From Chromatiales bacterium (GTDB lineage: Bacteria > Pseudomonadota > Gammaproteobacteria > RBG-16-57-12), in the NCBI GenBank assembly GCA_026989455.1, contig JALSJH010000081.1, positions 1 to 42,908 of the forward strand: a stretch of DNA of 42,908 nt, read 5' to 3'. A program made the translations under genes and the position numbers. Positions 34,793-42,907 of this stretch are shown piece after piece. A model generated the notes under the pieces. It saw only the letters and a list, made by a program, of their open reading frames with translations. It searched no databases and was not told where the DNA came from. Every line of letters starts with the position of its first letter. Within the stretch, counting starts at the first letter, position 1.

Positions 34793-35934
34793 TAAGGAAT
34801 TCTCCAATACTCTTCTGCGTAAGGAGGCAGGTCAAATGAAGCAAGATATGCACTCGTACTGGTCTCAATTTCATACGCCTTTGCAGCCTCTTGAAGCGTC
34901 TCTTTAGACAAAGGGTTGTCGAGTGCATTGATAATTTCTTTGGCCATCTGCTGATCATCTCCCAGCCGGATCAGTGCCCCATATTTTCCTTCCTGAAGAA
35001 TTTCTCGAGGACCACTCGGGCAATCAGTGGAGACCACCGGAGTACCCACGGCCAATGCCTCTATCAAAACAAAACCCAACCCCTCCCAAAGTGATGCAAA
35101 CGCAAACACGGCAGCATGCTGCATGAAGGCATAGGGGTTGGGCTGAAAACCAGCCAGATCAACATCTTCAGACAGACCGAGTTCTTCGGCCAGTGCTAAT
35201 AGCATCTCATGCTGCTTCCCCTTACCGAGTATCACCAAACGGCAATTACGAATTTTCCTCACGCCAGCAAAGGCACGAATGAGCGTAGCGAAATCTTTTC
35301 GGTGACCTAGCTCACCCACGCCCAAAATAACAGGAGGTTCTCCCGGTTGAAACCAGGGGTGGTCTGGTCTTGGAAGTTTATCTGTAAATAGAGTAGAAGC
35401 TACTACCGGACTGGGCACTACACTGATTCTATTTCGTGCCAAGCCAGTATAATCGGCCATATCATCTGCAACACCTTTTGAGGTAACAATCACCTCATCT
35501 GCATAGGGATAGAGCTTACCCATGGAGGTTCGCTGCAACCAGCGATCAAGCCAGTCCCGACTCGCAAGGTCAATGGAAATGGTCGTACCTGAACTCAATA
35601 CTAAGCGCGTGTTAACACCTGCCAACCACTTGGAAAAGATTGCTGTACGATTAACCCGGTCTTTATCTGATAGCATCACAAATGGCTGTTCACGCTTCAG
35701 ATAACGCACCACAGCAGGCAGGCTGGGATAAACATGCTTGCTACCCAAATCAATGATATTTAACCCAGGCAACTTAGCCTCTATGTAGGGGCCATGTTTA
35801 CGCACATGAAGCAGATCAACAGGATATCCACGATCCAGTATCGCTGGGATAAGATGCTTCATCGCACGATCTACGCCACTGTGCCCCGAGGTAGCGAAAA
35901 AACAGGCGATTTTTGGGGTCTGCTTTATTGGCAT
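34792..35934 (-). CDS. glycosyltransferase family 4, paralogue 1
   Basis: 380 aa GT-B enzyme. The N-terminal half begins IACFFATSGHSGVDRAMKHL; the C-terminal donor half has VILGVGELGHRKDFATLIRAF, CRLVILGKG, EGLGFVLIEALAVGTPVVS and TDCPSGPREIL. The last block is shared almost word for word with the GT4 proteins at 36339 and 38417, which suggests three paralogues with related donor specificity. An AGGAG Shine-Dalgarno at ideal spacing supports the ATG. It is divergent from the GT4 at 36339 across a 404-bp intergenic region. Confidence 0.88.
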   Translation of the reverse strand: MPIKQTPKIACFFATSGHSGVDRAMKHLIPAILDRGYPVDLLHVRKHGPYIEAKLPGLNIIDLGSKHVYPSLPAVVRYLKREQPFVMLSDKDRVNRTAIFSKWLAGVNTRLVLSSGTTISIDLASRDWLDRWLQRTSMGKLYPYADEVIVTSKGVADDMADYTGLARNRISVVPSPVVASTLFTDKLPRPDHPWFQPGEPPVILGVGELGHRKDFATLIRAFAGVRKIRNCRLVILGKGKQHEMLLALAEELGLSEDVDLAGFQPNPYAFMQHAAVFAFASLWEGLGFVLIEALAVGTPVVSTDCPSGPREILQEGKYGALIRLGDDQQMAKEIINALDNPLSKETLQEAAKAYEIETSTSAYLASFDLPPYAEEYWRIP

Positions 35935-36338
35935 GAGAACTCCTTGACTTCACATCTACAGCCGCCCTTCATCAAGGCTATAGCGCCATTTATAGTGGCA
36001 TGATTATACCCTACGACCCCAAGATAAACTCTGATTAAGCCTAAATAAAATATTTACCATTTACTCAGCTTTCCAAGGACATCTGCGGGCTATTTTTCAC
36101 CCCCTCAGGCAGAAGCGTAAAGCAATGCATAAGGCATTGTTTTTGCGGTTAAATAAAAACAGAGGTCACCCATTGTCTCACCAAATATGGTTGTTTTATT
36201 TGAAATCAAAGATTTGTGCAGTACGTGTATTTCTAATTTTTCAATTTAGTCACGACAAAACAGCTGACTAACATCTGTACAGCGTTTATAATTTCTAGCT
36301 TTCTCTTACTGGGGCAATATAATACCCCACCCTCCAAG
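35935..36338. other. 404-bp AT-rich divergent intergenic region
   Basis: Lies between two divergent GT4 paralogues. No ORF with a plausible start was seen. It contains one good plus-strand promoter (36264-36292) and a short inverted repeat TGGGG-N10-CCCCA at 36310-36329 in the predicted 5' UTR. The minus-strand promoter for the 35934 gene should be here too but is not clear. Confidence 0.5.
36264..36292 (+). promoter_or_regulatory. sigma-70-type promoter of the second glycan operon
   Basis: CTGACT (4/6 to TTGACA), a 17-bp spacer and a perfect TATAAT end 46 bp upstream of the first GT4 start at 36339. It would drive the five-gene block 36339-41299. Confidence 0.65.
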
Positions 36339-37472
36339 ATGTATTTTATGAATAAAACAGCCCCTCATATCGCAATACTGACCCCCTTTAAGCATCATGC
36401 CTCTGGCTATGGTGGAATCACACCTTGGCTGGTCAATCTTGCAAATGGCTTTATAAAAAAAGGAGCGCGGGTAGATATATTGGTCAATGCCAAACAAGAG
36501 ACCCCGCTCAGTTATCCCCCATTGGACAATGAAATTCGGGTTATCAACCAAGGCTATCACAAATATGAAGCATTTAGAGCACTACTCAAGTACCTGAATA
36601 ATGAGCAACCCACCGTATTACTCACCGCAGGGCACCGTTATAATGCCATGGGAGCATGGGCAAGAAACCTCAGCAAAAGCGACTCAAAGATTTTTTTAAG
36701 CATGCATGAAAACATCTCTGCAGGCTCAAAAAACATGTCCTGGCTGAAAAAACGTCTACGCTTCTCAGTAATTCGCCGACTATTTCCCGCCACTAATGGA
36801 GTTATTTCCGTTTCTCAGGGAGTGGCTGATGATTTAATTAATCATGGGCTACCCCTGGGGTGCAGCCAGGTAATTTACAACCCCATTGTCAACGAATCTT
36901 TGATCACACAGTCACGTATAGCAGTCACACACCCTTGGCTGAGCGAAAAGTCCATGCCCGTACTCGTGGGGGTAGGTAGGCTTGAAGAGCAGAAAGACTA
37001 CCCAACCCTGCTTCGCGCCCTAGCCATCGTTAATAAAAACCGCCCCTGCCGCTTGATTATTCTTGGGGAGGGACGTGAGCGCGACAGACTAGATGTGCTG
37101 GCAAATGAGCTAGGCATCCAACAACAGCTGGATATGCCAGGCCATGTCAGCAACCCTTTTAGCTACATGCGCGCCAGCGATTTATTTGTACTTTCATCGG
37201 CTTGGGAAGGCTTTGGTAATGTTATTGCGGAAGCATTAGCCGTTGGCACACCGGTCGTCTCAACCGACTGCCCTAGCGGCCCCAGTGAAATCCTGAACAG
37301 AGGCCAGTTTGGGCCACTAGTAAGCATGAGGAGCCCTGAGGCACTAGCAGACGCAATTTGTACCACACTAGACTCACCATTACCCTCAGCAACTCTTGAG
37401 GCTCACGGCCAGTCATTCAATGTGCAGACGGCGGTTGACCAATACTGGCGTTATATGCTTGGCGAGGTTTAG
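36339..37472 (+). CDS. glycosyltransferase family 4, paralogue 2
   Basis: 377 aa with GT-B fold. The N-terminal part (IAILTPFKHHASGYGGITPW) binds acceptor; the donor part has VLVGVGRLEEQKDYPTLLRA, LIILGEGRERDRLD, LSSAWEGFGNVIAEALAVGT and TDCPSGPSEIL. It is paralogous to 34792 and 38417. There are two possible starts, ATG at 36339 or at 36348, neither with a strong Shine-Dalgarno. It is the first gene of the promoter-led operon. The next gene begins 8 bp after its stop. Confidence 0.88.
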   Translation: MYFMNKTAPHIAILTPFKHHASGYGGITPWLVNLANGFIKKGARVDILVNAKQETPLSYPPLDNEIRVINQGYHKYEAFRALLKYLNNEQPTVLLTAGHRYNAMGAWARNLSKSDSKIFLSMHENISAGSKNMSWLKKRLRFSVIRRLFPATNGVISVSQGVADDLINHGLPLGCSQVIYNPIVNESLITQSRIAVTHPWLSEKSMPVLVGVGRLEEQKDYPTLLRALAIVNKNRPCRLIILGEGRERDRLDVLANELGIQQQLDMPGHVSNPFSYMRASDLFVLSSAWEGFGNVIAEALAVGTPVVSTDCPSGPSEILNRGQFGPLVSMRSPEALADAICTTLDSPLPSATLEAHGQSFNVQTAVDQYWRYMLGEV

Positions 37473-37479
37473 ACCCATT

Positions 37480-38424
37480 ATGCCTGAAGCGGCCTACCCT
37501 ACATTTACCATCTTCATCCCCACCTATAACCGGGCAAAACTACTACCCCGCGCATTTACCAGTATCGAACGACAAGCCACACGCAACTTTGAAGTATTGA
37601 TTATAGACGATGGCTCCACGGACAATACGTTTGAAGTGGTCACTGAGTGGTGCAAACATGTCACGTTTCCCGTTCATTACCACCACCAGGCTAACCAGGG
37701 AAAACCGGCAGCCCATAATTTCGCGCTAGAATTCATCAATGGCTTTTTCACTGTCATACTTGATTCCGATGACATACTGGCGGATGACGCATTGGCACTA
37801 TTGCTTGAGCACTGGAATACCATTCCTGATGAAGAAAAAAAGAGCTTTGCGGGTGTGGAGGGGCACTGTGCGCTATTGAAAGACAAGAAGATAAGTGGCA
37901 ACAACTTCCCTGCCGATATATTTGACTCTAACTACCTGGAAACACGCTATACCCTGAACATTTCCGGTGATAAAAAGAACGCCATACGCACTGATGTACT
38001 CAAAGAATACCCCTTTCCGCACTTTCCCGGCGAAAAAAGCATACGCGACTCAGTGGTCTGGAATCGGATCGCAGCAAAATATAAAATGCGCTATATAAAT
38101 AAAACAATTCAATATATTGAGTATCAGGCTGAGGGTCTATCTACAGGTATTTTTCAACGCAGGGTAAATAACCCGCAAGGCTTCCGCCTCGCACATCAAG
38201 AGATGCTCAATAATTTCAGCAACTACTGCTCGACTACGGAGCTGATGCGAGAGATGGCAAAATATATTCGCTTCTCCTTCCACGGGAAAATCCCCATTAA
38301 GCAGCAACTTGCCGATATTCAATACAAAGCTCTGTGGCTGTTTATGCTGCCGAAGGGGTGGATCAACTACCGACTTGACCTACATAAAAAAAGCTCACTC
38401 CAAAAGGAAAATCGCCATGCATGA
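37480..38424 (+). CDS. GT2 family glycosyltransferase
   Basis: About 314 aa. FTIFIPTYNRAKLLPRAFTS, EVLIIDDGSTDNTFEVV, and the DXD segment VILDSDDILADDAL define a GT-A, GT2 enzyme. A central insert and C-terminal helical part follow, without membrane segments. Donor and acceptor unknown. The ORF track starts at 37396 inside the previous gene; ATG at 37480 is preferred because the GT2 fold starts there, with a GAGG about 12 bp upstream. The end overlaps the next start by 8 bp (ATGCATGA), a coupling arrangement also used at 33296. Confidence 0.86.
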   Translation: MPEAAYPTFTIFIPTYNRAKLLPRAFTSIERQATRNFEVLIIDDGSTDNTFEVVTEWCKHVTFPVHYHHQANQGKPAAHNFALEFINGFFTVILDSDDILADDALALLLEHWNTIPDEEKKSFAGVEGHCALLKDKKISGNNFPADIFDSNYLETRYTLNISGDKKNAIRTDVLKEYPFPHFPGEKSIRDSVVWNRIAAKYKMRYINKTIQYIEYQAEGLSTGIFQRRVNNPQGFRLAHQEMLNNFSNYCSTTELMREMAKYIRFSFHGKIPIKQQLADIQYKALWLFMLPKGWINYRLDLHKKSSLQKENRHA

Positions 38425-39553
38425 AGTTGCGAAAAAGGCCAAGATCACTCTATTCATCTCCTTCTCCGGCGAAGGCGGTGTAGAGCGCATGATCAGCAAC
38501 CTAATTCACGAGTTTGTGCGTCAAGGGCACCCTGTTGACTTGCTATTAATTAAAGCGCGCGGCGAGCACCTTAAACAACTGCCTCCAGAGGTCAACATCA
38601 TAAAGCTCGGCTCTGACCATTCAGCACTGACACTCTGGCCGCTGATACGCTATATGCGCAAACACAAGCCTAAGTGTATGCTAGTGGCCAAACATCGTGC
38701 CATCGTGATTGCGGTACTTGCCCGCGCGCTCGCTGGAGTAGAAACCCGTATTATTGGTCGCTTAGGCACCAATCTATCTCGTGCGCTAGAGGGGAAAAAT
38801 GCACTGCGAAAGTGGCTATGGCATGCCCCCATGCGTAAGATTTACCCTAAAGTTGATCTTATTATCCCTGTTTCTGAAGGTGTTTTAGATGATATCGCCT
38901 CAATTACCCATCTTGATCACAGTAAGCTACGGGTCATTCGCAACCCTGTCATTACCCCTCAAATGTATCAGCTTGCAGATCAGCCCGTTGAACACCCTTG
39001 GTTTTCTGAAGGAGAACCTCCGGTCATTCTTGGCGCGGGCCGCTTCACTCGACAGAAGGATTTCATCACCTTAATCAAGGCCTTCGCAAAAGTACGCCAA
39101 CAACAAGCGTGTCGCCTTGTGCTACTAGGCTATGGCGCATTACAAACAGAGTATGAAGCACTCGCAACTGAGCTGGGTGTGGCAGAAGATATTTCGATGC
39201 CGGGCTTCACCAGCAACCCCTACGCTTATATGAAGAGGGCTGATCTTTTTGTTCTATCTTCTGCTTGGGAAGGCTCACCAAATGTACTCTCTGAGGCTTT
39301 AGCGCAAGGAACCCCAGTAGTCGCAACTGACTGCCCAAGTGGCCCCCGAGAAGTGCTGAGAGGCGGCAAAGTCGCGCCATTGACCCCCGTAGGGGATGTA
39401 GAAGCCATGGCAAAAGCCATGATTGAGACCATCAATAATCCGCCACCATCAAAGTCATTGCAAGATGCCGTCAGTGAATATACTGCACAAAAAAGTGCTC
39501 AACACTATCTCGAAGCACTGGGCATCGACGCTGTCCAATCGGTGGTAGAATAA
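38417..39553 (+). CDS. glycosyltransferase family 4, paralogue 3
   Basis: About 378 aa from the chosen start. It opens with ITLFISFSGEGGVERMISNL, then shows VILGAGRFTRQKDFITLIKAF, RLVLLGYG, LSSAWEGSPNVLSEALAQGT and TDCPSGPREVL. It is closely related to the GT4 proteins at 34792 and 36339. The ORF track begins at 38309, which overlaps the GT2 gene by more than 100 bp; ATG at 38417 has AAAAGGAAAA before it and leaves only an 8-bp overlap. Specific linkage formed is unknown. Confidence 0.88.
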   Translation: MHEVAKKAKITLFISFSGEGGVERMISNLIHEFVRQGHPVDLLLIKARGEHLKQLPPEVNIIKLGSDHSALTLWPLIRYMRKHKPKCMLVAKHRAIVIAVLARALAGVETRIIGRLGTNLSRALEGKNALRKWLWHAPMRKIYPKVDLIIPVSEGVLDDIASITHLDHSKLRVIRNPVITPQMYQLADQPVEHPWFSEGEPPVILGAGRFTRQKDFITLIKAFAKVRQQQACRLVLLGYGALQTEYEALATELGVAEDISMPGFTSNPYAYMKRADLFVLSSAWEGSPNVLSEALAQGTPVVATDCPSGPREVLRGGKVAPLTPVGDVEAMAKAMIETINNPPPSKSLQDAVSEYTAQKSAQHYLEALGIDAVQSVVE

Positions 39554-39582
39554 GTGCGAAATCAATCTTAGGTAAATGTGAG

Positions 39583-40236
39583 ATGCTACTATCCCATCGC
39601 TATAACTTCCTCTTTGTACATATCGCCAAAACGGGCGGCACTAGTGCCCGCTCAGCCTTGGCATGCAAAGCTCGATGGGATCGCTACCGCCCAGCTATGT
39701 GGTTATGTAGCAAACTAAGCCATGCAACAGGTCATAAAATAGGCAGTAAATTTCCTCGGCACTCAAAAATAATTGCAGCCAAAGAGATGTTGCCCCATGA
39801 TTTTTTTGATGGATTATTCAAGTTTGCGTTTGTACGTAACCCGTGGGACTTGCAGGTCAGTTCATTTCACCATATTCGTCGTGAGCGACCGCAGTTCCTA
39901 TTTGGTCATGATGACTTCAACAGTTTTATGAAATTTAAGTTTGACCCTGATCGTCCCTACCAATATCACATTGACACCTCAATTGAGCTACAAAGTGACT
40001 ATCTCGTCGATCTACGCGGCAATATCATGACCAATTTTATTGGCCGCTATGAAAACTTACACGAGGATTTTTCCCATGCCTGCTCCCAGATAAATATTCG
40101 ATGCTCACTACCTGAAAAACGTATTTCGAAAGATCGAAAAAAAGATTTCCGCAGCTACTATGATGATGAAACAACCGAACTGGTTGCCCAGCATTTTGAG
40201 CAGGACATTAAACGACTAAACTATTCATTCGAGTAA
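39583..40236 (+). CDS. sulfotransferase family protein (PAPS-dependent type)
   Basis: 217 aa. The start LFVHIAKTGGTSARSAL carries the 5'-phosphosulfate loop (KTGGTS), and FAFVRNPWDLQVSSF supplies the 3'-phosphate-binding R-NPWD motif, both diagnostic of carbohydrate sulfotransferases (Sulfotransfer_2/family-2 type). It transfers sulfate from PAPS to a hydroxyl of a sugar or other acceptor. In this operon it probably sulfates the surface glycan or a glycolipid precursor. No PAPS-synthesis genes are nearby. 30 bp separate it from the preceding GT4 and 7 bp from the acyltransferase. Confidence 0.87.
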   Translation: MLLSHRYNFLFVHIAKTGGTSARSALACKARWDRYRPAMWLCSKLSHATGHKIGSKFPRHSKIIAAKEMLPHDFFDGLFKFAFVRNPWDLQVSSFHHIRRERPQFLFGHDDFNSFMKFKFDPDRPYQYHIDTSIELQSDYLVDLRGNIMTNFIGRYENLHEDFSHACSQINIRCSLPEKRISKDRKKDFRSYYDDETTELVAQHFEQDIKRLNYSFE

Positions 40237-40243
40237 CGCCAAA

Positions 40244-41299
40244 ATGCAACCTCTCTCTGCCTACAGTTCGGGGCGTGATAACAACTTCAATTTAATCCGC
40301 GTTATTGCAGCAACATTAGTTCTATACAGCCACTGTTTTCCTCTCGCATTAGGCAAAGGAAGCACAGATCCACTCGGAGCATTAATTGGGCGTTCCTTGG
40401 GTGAAATTGCGGTAGATATTTTTTTTATAACCAGTGGTTTTTTGGTCAGCCAAAGCCTCGTTCATCGCCCAGGCATTGCCAGTTTCATGTGGGCAAGAGT
40501 CGTTCGTATCTTTCCTGCCCTGATTGTCGCCATGTTATTTTGTGTATTTGTCGTCGGACTTTACTTCACCTCTTTACCGAGCAGTGAATATTTAGCTCAT
40601 CAGGAAGTGCATACTTTTCTCAAAAAAAATCTAACGCTAATCTGGGGCGATCGCTACGCATTGCCTGGAGTATTTGAGCAAAACATTTACCCTGGCGCAG
40701 TTAATGGCTCGATATGGACACTACCTTGGGAGCTTAAAATGTATATTCTACTCGCCTTGGTTGCGCTCATTTTTCGTGGCTACAAACACTGGCTGATCAT
40801 TGTAATCGCGCTGATCGGCACTCTTGGCTATCTCATTGACCATCTCGCACTGTTTGGTGGCTTGGAAACCGACCCGAACAAGCCACGTTTTCTTGCTTTC
40901 TTTTTTGTCGGCTCACTCTTTTATCTCTACCGGGACTATATCCATTTGAGTCATCGATTGATGACCGCTATCACCATTGCGCTGCTATTGAGCATTTTTC
41001 TACAGCTGAGCACGCTGTTTTTCACAGTTTACACCCTAACACTAGCCTATGCCGTGCTCTATCTTGCTTATATACCCACAGGCGCAATACGAAAATTCAA
41101 TCATCTAGGAGATTACTCCTACGGCATCTATATCTATGCTTTTCCAATTCAACAGGCCAGTGCAGCATTATTACCTGGGATCGGTGTTTATGAGATGTTT
41201 GCCATCGCCACTCCACTGACACTGTTACTTGCAATCGCCTCATGGCACCTGATTGAAAAGCCCGCACTACGTCTAAAAAACAAGACCCCGACACGCTAA
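40244..41299 (+). CDS. acyltransferase 3 (OafA/NodX-type) membrane protein
   Basis: 351 aa with about ten transmembrane segments. The N-terminal motif NFNLIRVIAATLVLYSHCFP contains the catalytic His expected for acyltransferase-3, and FFITSGFLVSQSL is the following signature helix. It has no SGNH domain, as in the shorter O-antigen acetylases. It transfers acyl (often acetyl) groups to sugar hydroxyls of a membrane-linked glycan. Last gene of the operon; its final codons and stop lie within the terminator hairpin at 41282-41316. Confidence 0.9.
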   Translation: MQPLSAYSSGRDNNFNLIRVIAATLVLYSHCFPLALGKGSTDPLGALIGRSLGEIAVDIFFITSGFLVSQSLVHRPGIASFMWARVVRIFPALIVAMLFCVFVVGLYFTSLPSSEYLAHQEVHTFLKKNLTLIWGDRYALPGVFEQNIYPGAVNGSIWTLPWELKMYILLALVALIFRGYKHWLIIVIALIGTLGYLIDHLALFGGLETDPNKPRFLAFFFVGSLFYLYRDYIHLSHRLMTAITIALLLSIFLQLSTLFFTVYTLTLAYAVLYLAYIPTGAIRKFNHLGDYSYGIYIYAFPIQQASAALLPGIGVYEMFAIATPLTLLLAIASWHLIEKPALRLKNKTPTR

Positions 41300-41316
41300 C
41301 AGCGTGACAGGGTCTT
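41282..41316. terminator. intrinsic bidirectional terminator overlapping a gene end
   Basis: AAGACCC-CGA-CACGC...GCGTG-ACA-GGGTCTT forms a two-part stem with a small internal loop. TTCATAAACGAACTTTTTT follows on the plus side. The left arm contains the last codons of the acyltransferase gene, whose TAA (41297-41299) lies in the loop. Convergent zf-CHCC gene ends 24 bp away. Confidence 0.65.
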
Positions 41317-41339
41317 CATAAACGAACTTTTTTCGAGTG

Positions 41340-41555
41340 CTACTCACTCTTCAGCTGATACTCCGCCCCACAATAAGGGCACTTACCCTGGCCATCTTTC
41401 ATTTTAATGTAGACCCGGGGGTGTGAGTTCCACAGGCTCATGCCATTCATTGGGCAGTGCAGTGGCAGTTCATCTTTACTCACCGTGTATTTGTTCTCTT
41501 TGTTTGGTAATACCTCACCCACTTCTGGGCCGGTTTGTGAAATGCCAGATGTCAT
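41340..41555 (-). CDS. zf-CHCC zinc-finger domain protein
   Basis: About 71 aa from the chosen start. LHCPMNGMSLWNSHPRVYI and GKCPYCGAEYQLK carry the Cys-His-Cys-Cys zinc ligands of the zf-CHCC domain. This domain is also found in the NDUFS6/NUMM complex I subunit; in bacteria it occurs as small proteins of unknown function. The ORF track starts at 41612, but GGGAGG precedes ATG at 41555. Repeat A5 ends 56 bp upstream, separating it from ilvE, which is transcribed in the same direction. Confidence 0.82.
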   Translation of the reverse strand: MTSGISQTGPEVGEVLPNKENKYTVSKDELPLHCPMNGMSLWNSHPRVYIKMKDGQGKCPYCGAEYQLKSE

Positions 41556-41610
41556 GTCGCCTCCCGTTGTCTCTGTTTTTATCTGTTCTGAGCACCCCAT
41601 CACGGGGGCC

Positions 41611-41768
41611 AAGCCCTGATCAAGTCATGAATGTTTTTTGCTGGCTGAAATCGCCCTCATTCATCCTGAAAATTGCAGCAATAGAACAGCTATTACTACG
41701 CATTTCGGAACAAATGAGAACAATCTCCTCTCAGCCTAAACTCATCCAGCGTTAATCCGAGATTCCTA
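41611..41768. repeat. fold-back repeat family A, copy A5
   Basis: About 158 bp, same orientation as A1 and A2. The left end is degenerate (AAGCCCTGATCAAGTCATGAATG) and the right end is GTTAATCCGAGATTCCTA. On the minus strand the right end reads TAGGAATCTCGG, so the TAG stop codon of ilvE is the first three bases of the element. Confidence 0.88.
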
Positions 41769-42692
41769 AACCAGTGTCAACCAGTCGCTTTTACTTGGAT
41801 CACGACCGTGCACAATGTCGAAATACATCGTCTGTAATTTTTCAGTAATCGGACCACGGCTGCCGGTACCGATTTTACGGCCATCCAGTTCACGGATTGG
41901 GGTCACCTCGGCGGCGGTACCGGTGAAGAAACACTCATCGGCCACATAGACTTCATCACGGGTGATGCGTTTCTCTCGCACCTCGATCCCTAGCTCTTCG
42001 CAAAGTGTCATGATGGTGCCACGGGTGATGCCATCCAGTGCCGAGGTTAACTCGGGTGTGTAGACAATGCCGTTATAAACCATAAAGAAATTTTCACCGC
42101 TGCCTTCGGCCACAAAGCCATCAACATCCAGTAGCAGTGCTTCATCGTAGCCATCTCGCATCGCTTCGCTCAGTGCCAACATTGAGTTCATGTAGTTACC
42201 ATTGGCTTTTGCCTTACACATGGTGATGTTGACATGGTGACGAGTAAAAGAGGATGTTTTAATGCGAATCCCCTGCTCTAGCGCCTCTTTCCCTAAATAG
42301 GCACCCCATGACCAGGCCGCGATCATCACATGTGTTTTCAGGTTATCTGCTCGCAAGCCCATCCCCTCTGCGCCAAAAAAGACCATTGGACGGATATAAG
42401 CTGAATCCAGATTATTCTCTTTTACCGCTGCAATGGTCGCTTTGTTGAGGGTCTCTTTGTCATAAGGCATCGGCATGTTCAAAATATGTGCCGAGCGAAA
42501 AAGACGATCAGTATGCTCTTGCAGGCGGAAAATCGCAGCCCCTTTGTCGGTGTGGTATGCACGCACCCCTTCAAAAACACCCATGCCATAATGCAACGTG
42601 TGAGTCAGTACATGTACTTTGGCATCGCGCCACGGCACCATCACACCATCCAACCAGATGACCCCATCACGATCATCCATACCCATACTCAT
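41766..42692 (-). CDS. ilvE: branched-chain amino acid aminotransferase
   Basis: About 308 aa, the standard size for class IV aminotransferase IlvE. DRDGVIWLDGVMVPWRDAKV and HYGMGVFEGVRAY are the typical N-terminus. The PLP lysine is in MCKAKANGNYMNSML. FMVYNGIVYTPEL, LDGITRGTIM and ADECFFTGTAAEVTPI follow. It catalyses the last step of Val, Ile and Leu synthesis and the reverse reaction. The ATG at 42692 has GAGGAG 7 bp upstream, so the seven extra residues in the ORF track are not used. It follows glnE on the same strand with a 56-bp gap, an arrangement common in gammaproteobacteria. Confidence 0.96.
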   Translation of the reverse strand: MSMGMDDRDGVIWLDGVMVPWRDAKVHVLTHTLHYGMGVFEGVRAYHTDKGAAIFRLQEHTDRLFRSAHILNMPMPYDKETLNKATIAAVKENNLDSAYIRPMVFFGAEGMGLRADNLKTHVMIAAWSWGAYLGKEALEQGIRIKTSSFTRHHVNITMCKAKANGNYMNSMLALSEAMRDGYDEALLLDVDGFVAEGSGENFFMVYNGIVYTPELTSALDGITRGTIMTLCEELGIEVREKRITRDEVYVADECFFTGTAAEVTPIRELDGRKIGTGSRGPITEKLQTMYFDIVHGRDPSKSDWLTLV

Positions 42693-42748
42693 ACGGTAAC
42701 TCCTCAAATCCAATAAATTCTATGAGACCTTTCTTATGGAGGGTCTCT

Positions 42749-42907
42749 CTATAACGACTGATCAGCACCTATCAACTGCTGCCAGATTCGGTAAACTTGT
42801 TGCCGATACACTAGGTGTTCATTTTCATCGGCAAGTGCTGGCTGCTCTTGCAGCGAGAGGCGGTGCCCTTCTGCACGATAGCAGCGATAAGCATCACACA
42901 ACAACGT
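42749..42907 (-). CDS. glnE: glutamate-ammonia-ligase adenylyltransferase, C-terminal end (partial)
   Basis: Not in the ORF track because the start is beyond the window. Reading minus-strand frame from 42907 gives TLLCDAYRCYRAEGHRLSLQ, then QEQPALADENEHL and ends IWQQLIGADQSL before a TAG at 42749-42751. This resembles the GlnE C-terminus (an AYxxYRxxxHRLSLQ-type helix) and the position next to ilvE supports it. GlnE adds AMP to or removes it from glutamine synthetase according to nitrogen status. Only about 52 residues are visible. Confidence 0.75.
   Translation of the reverse strand, partial: TLLCDAYRCYRAEGHRLSLQEQPALADENEHLVYRQQVYRIWQQLIGADQSL

Noticed and set aside
42724-42747. GAGACC...GGTCTC inverted repeat between glnE and ilvE as a terminator
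   Set aside because: Six-bp stem with a long loop and no T-run on the transcribed strand.
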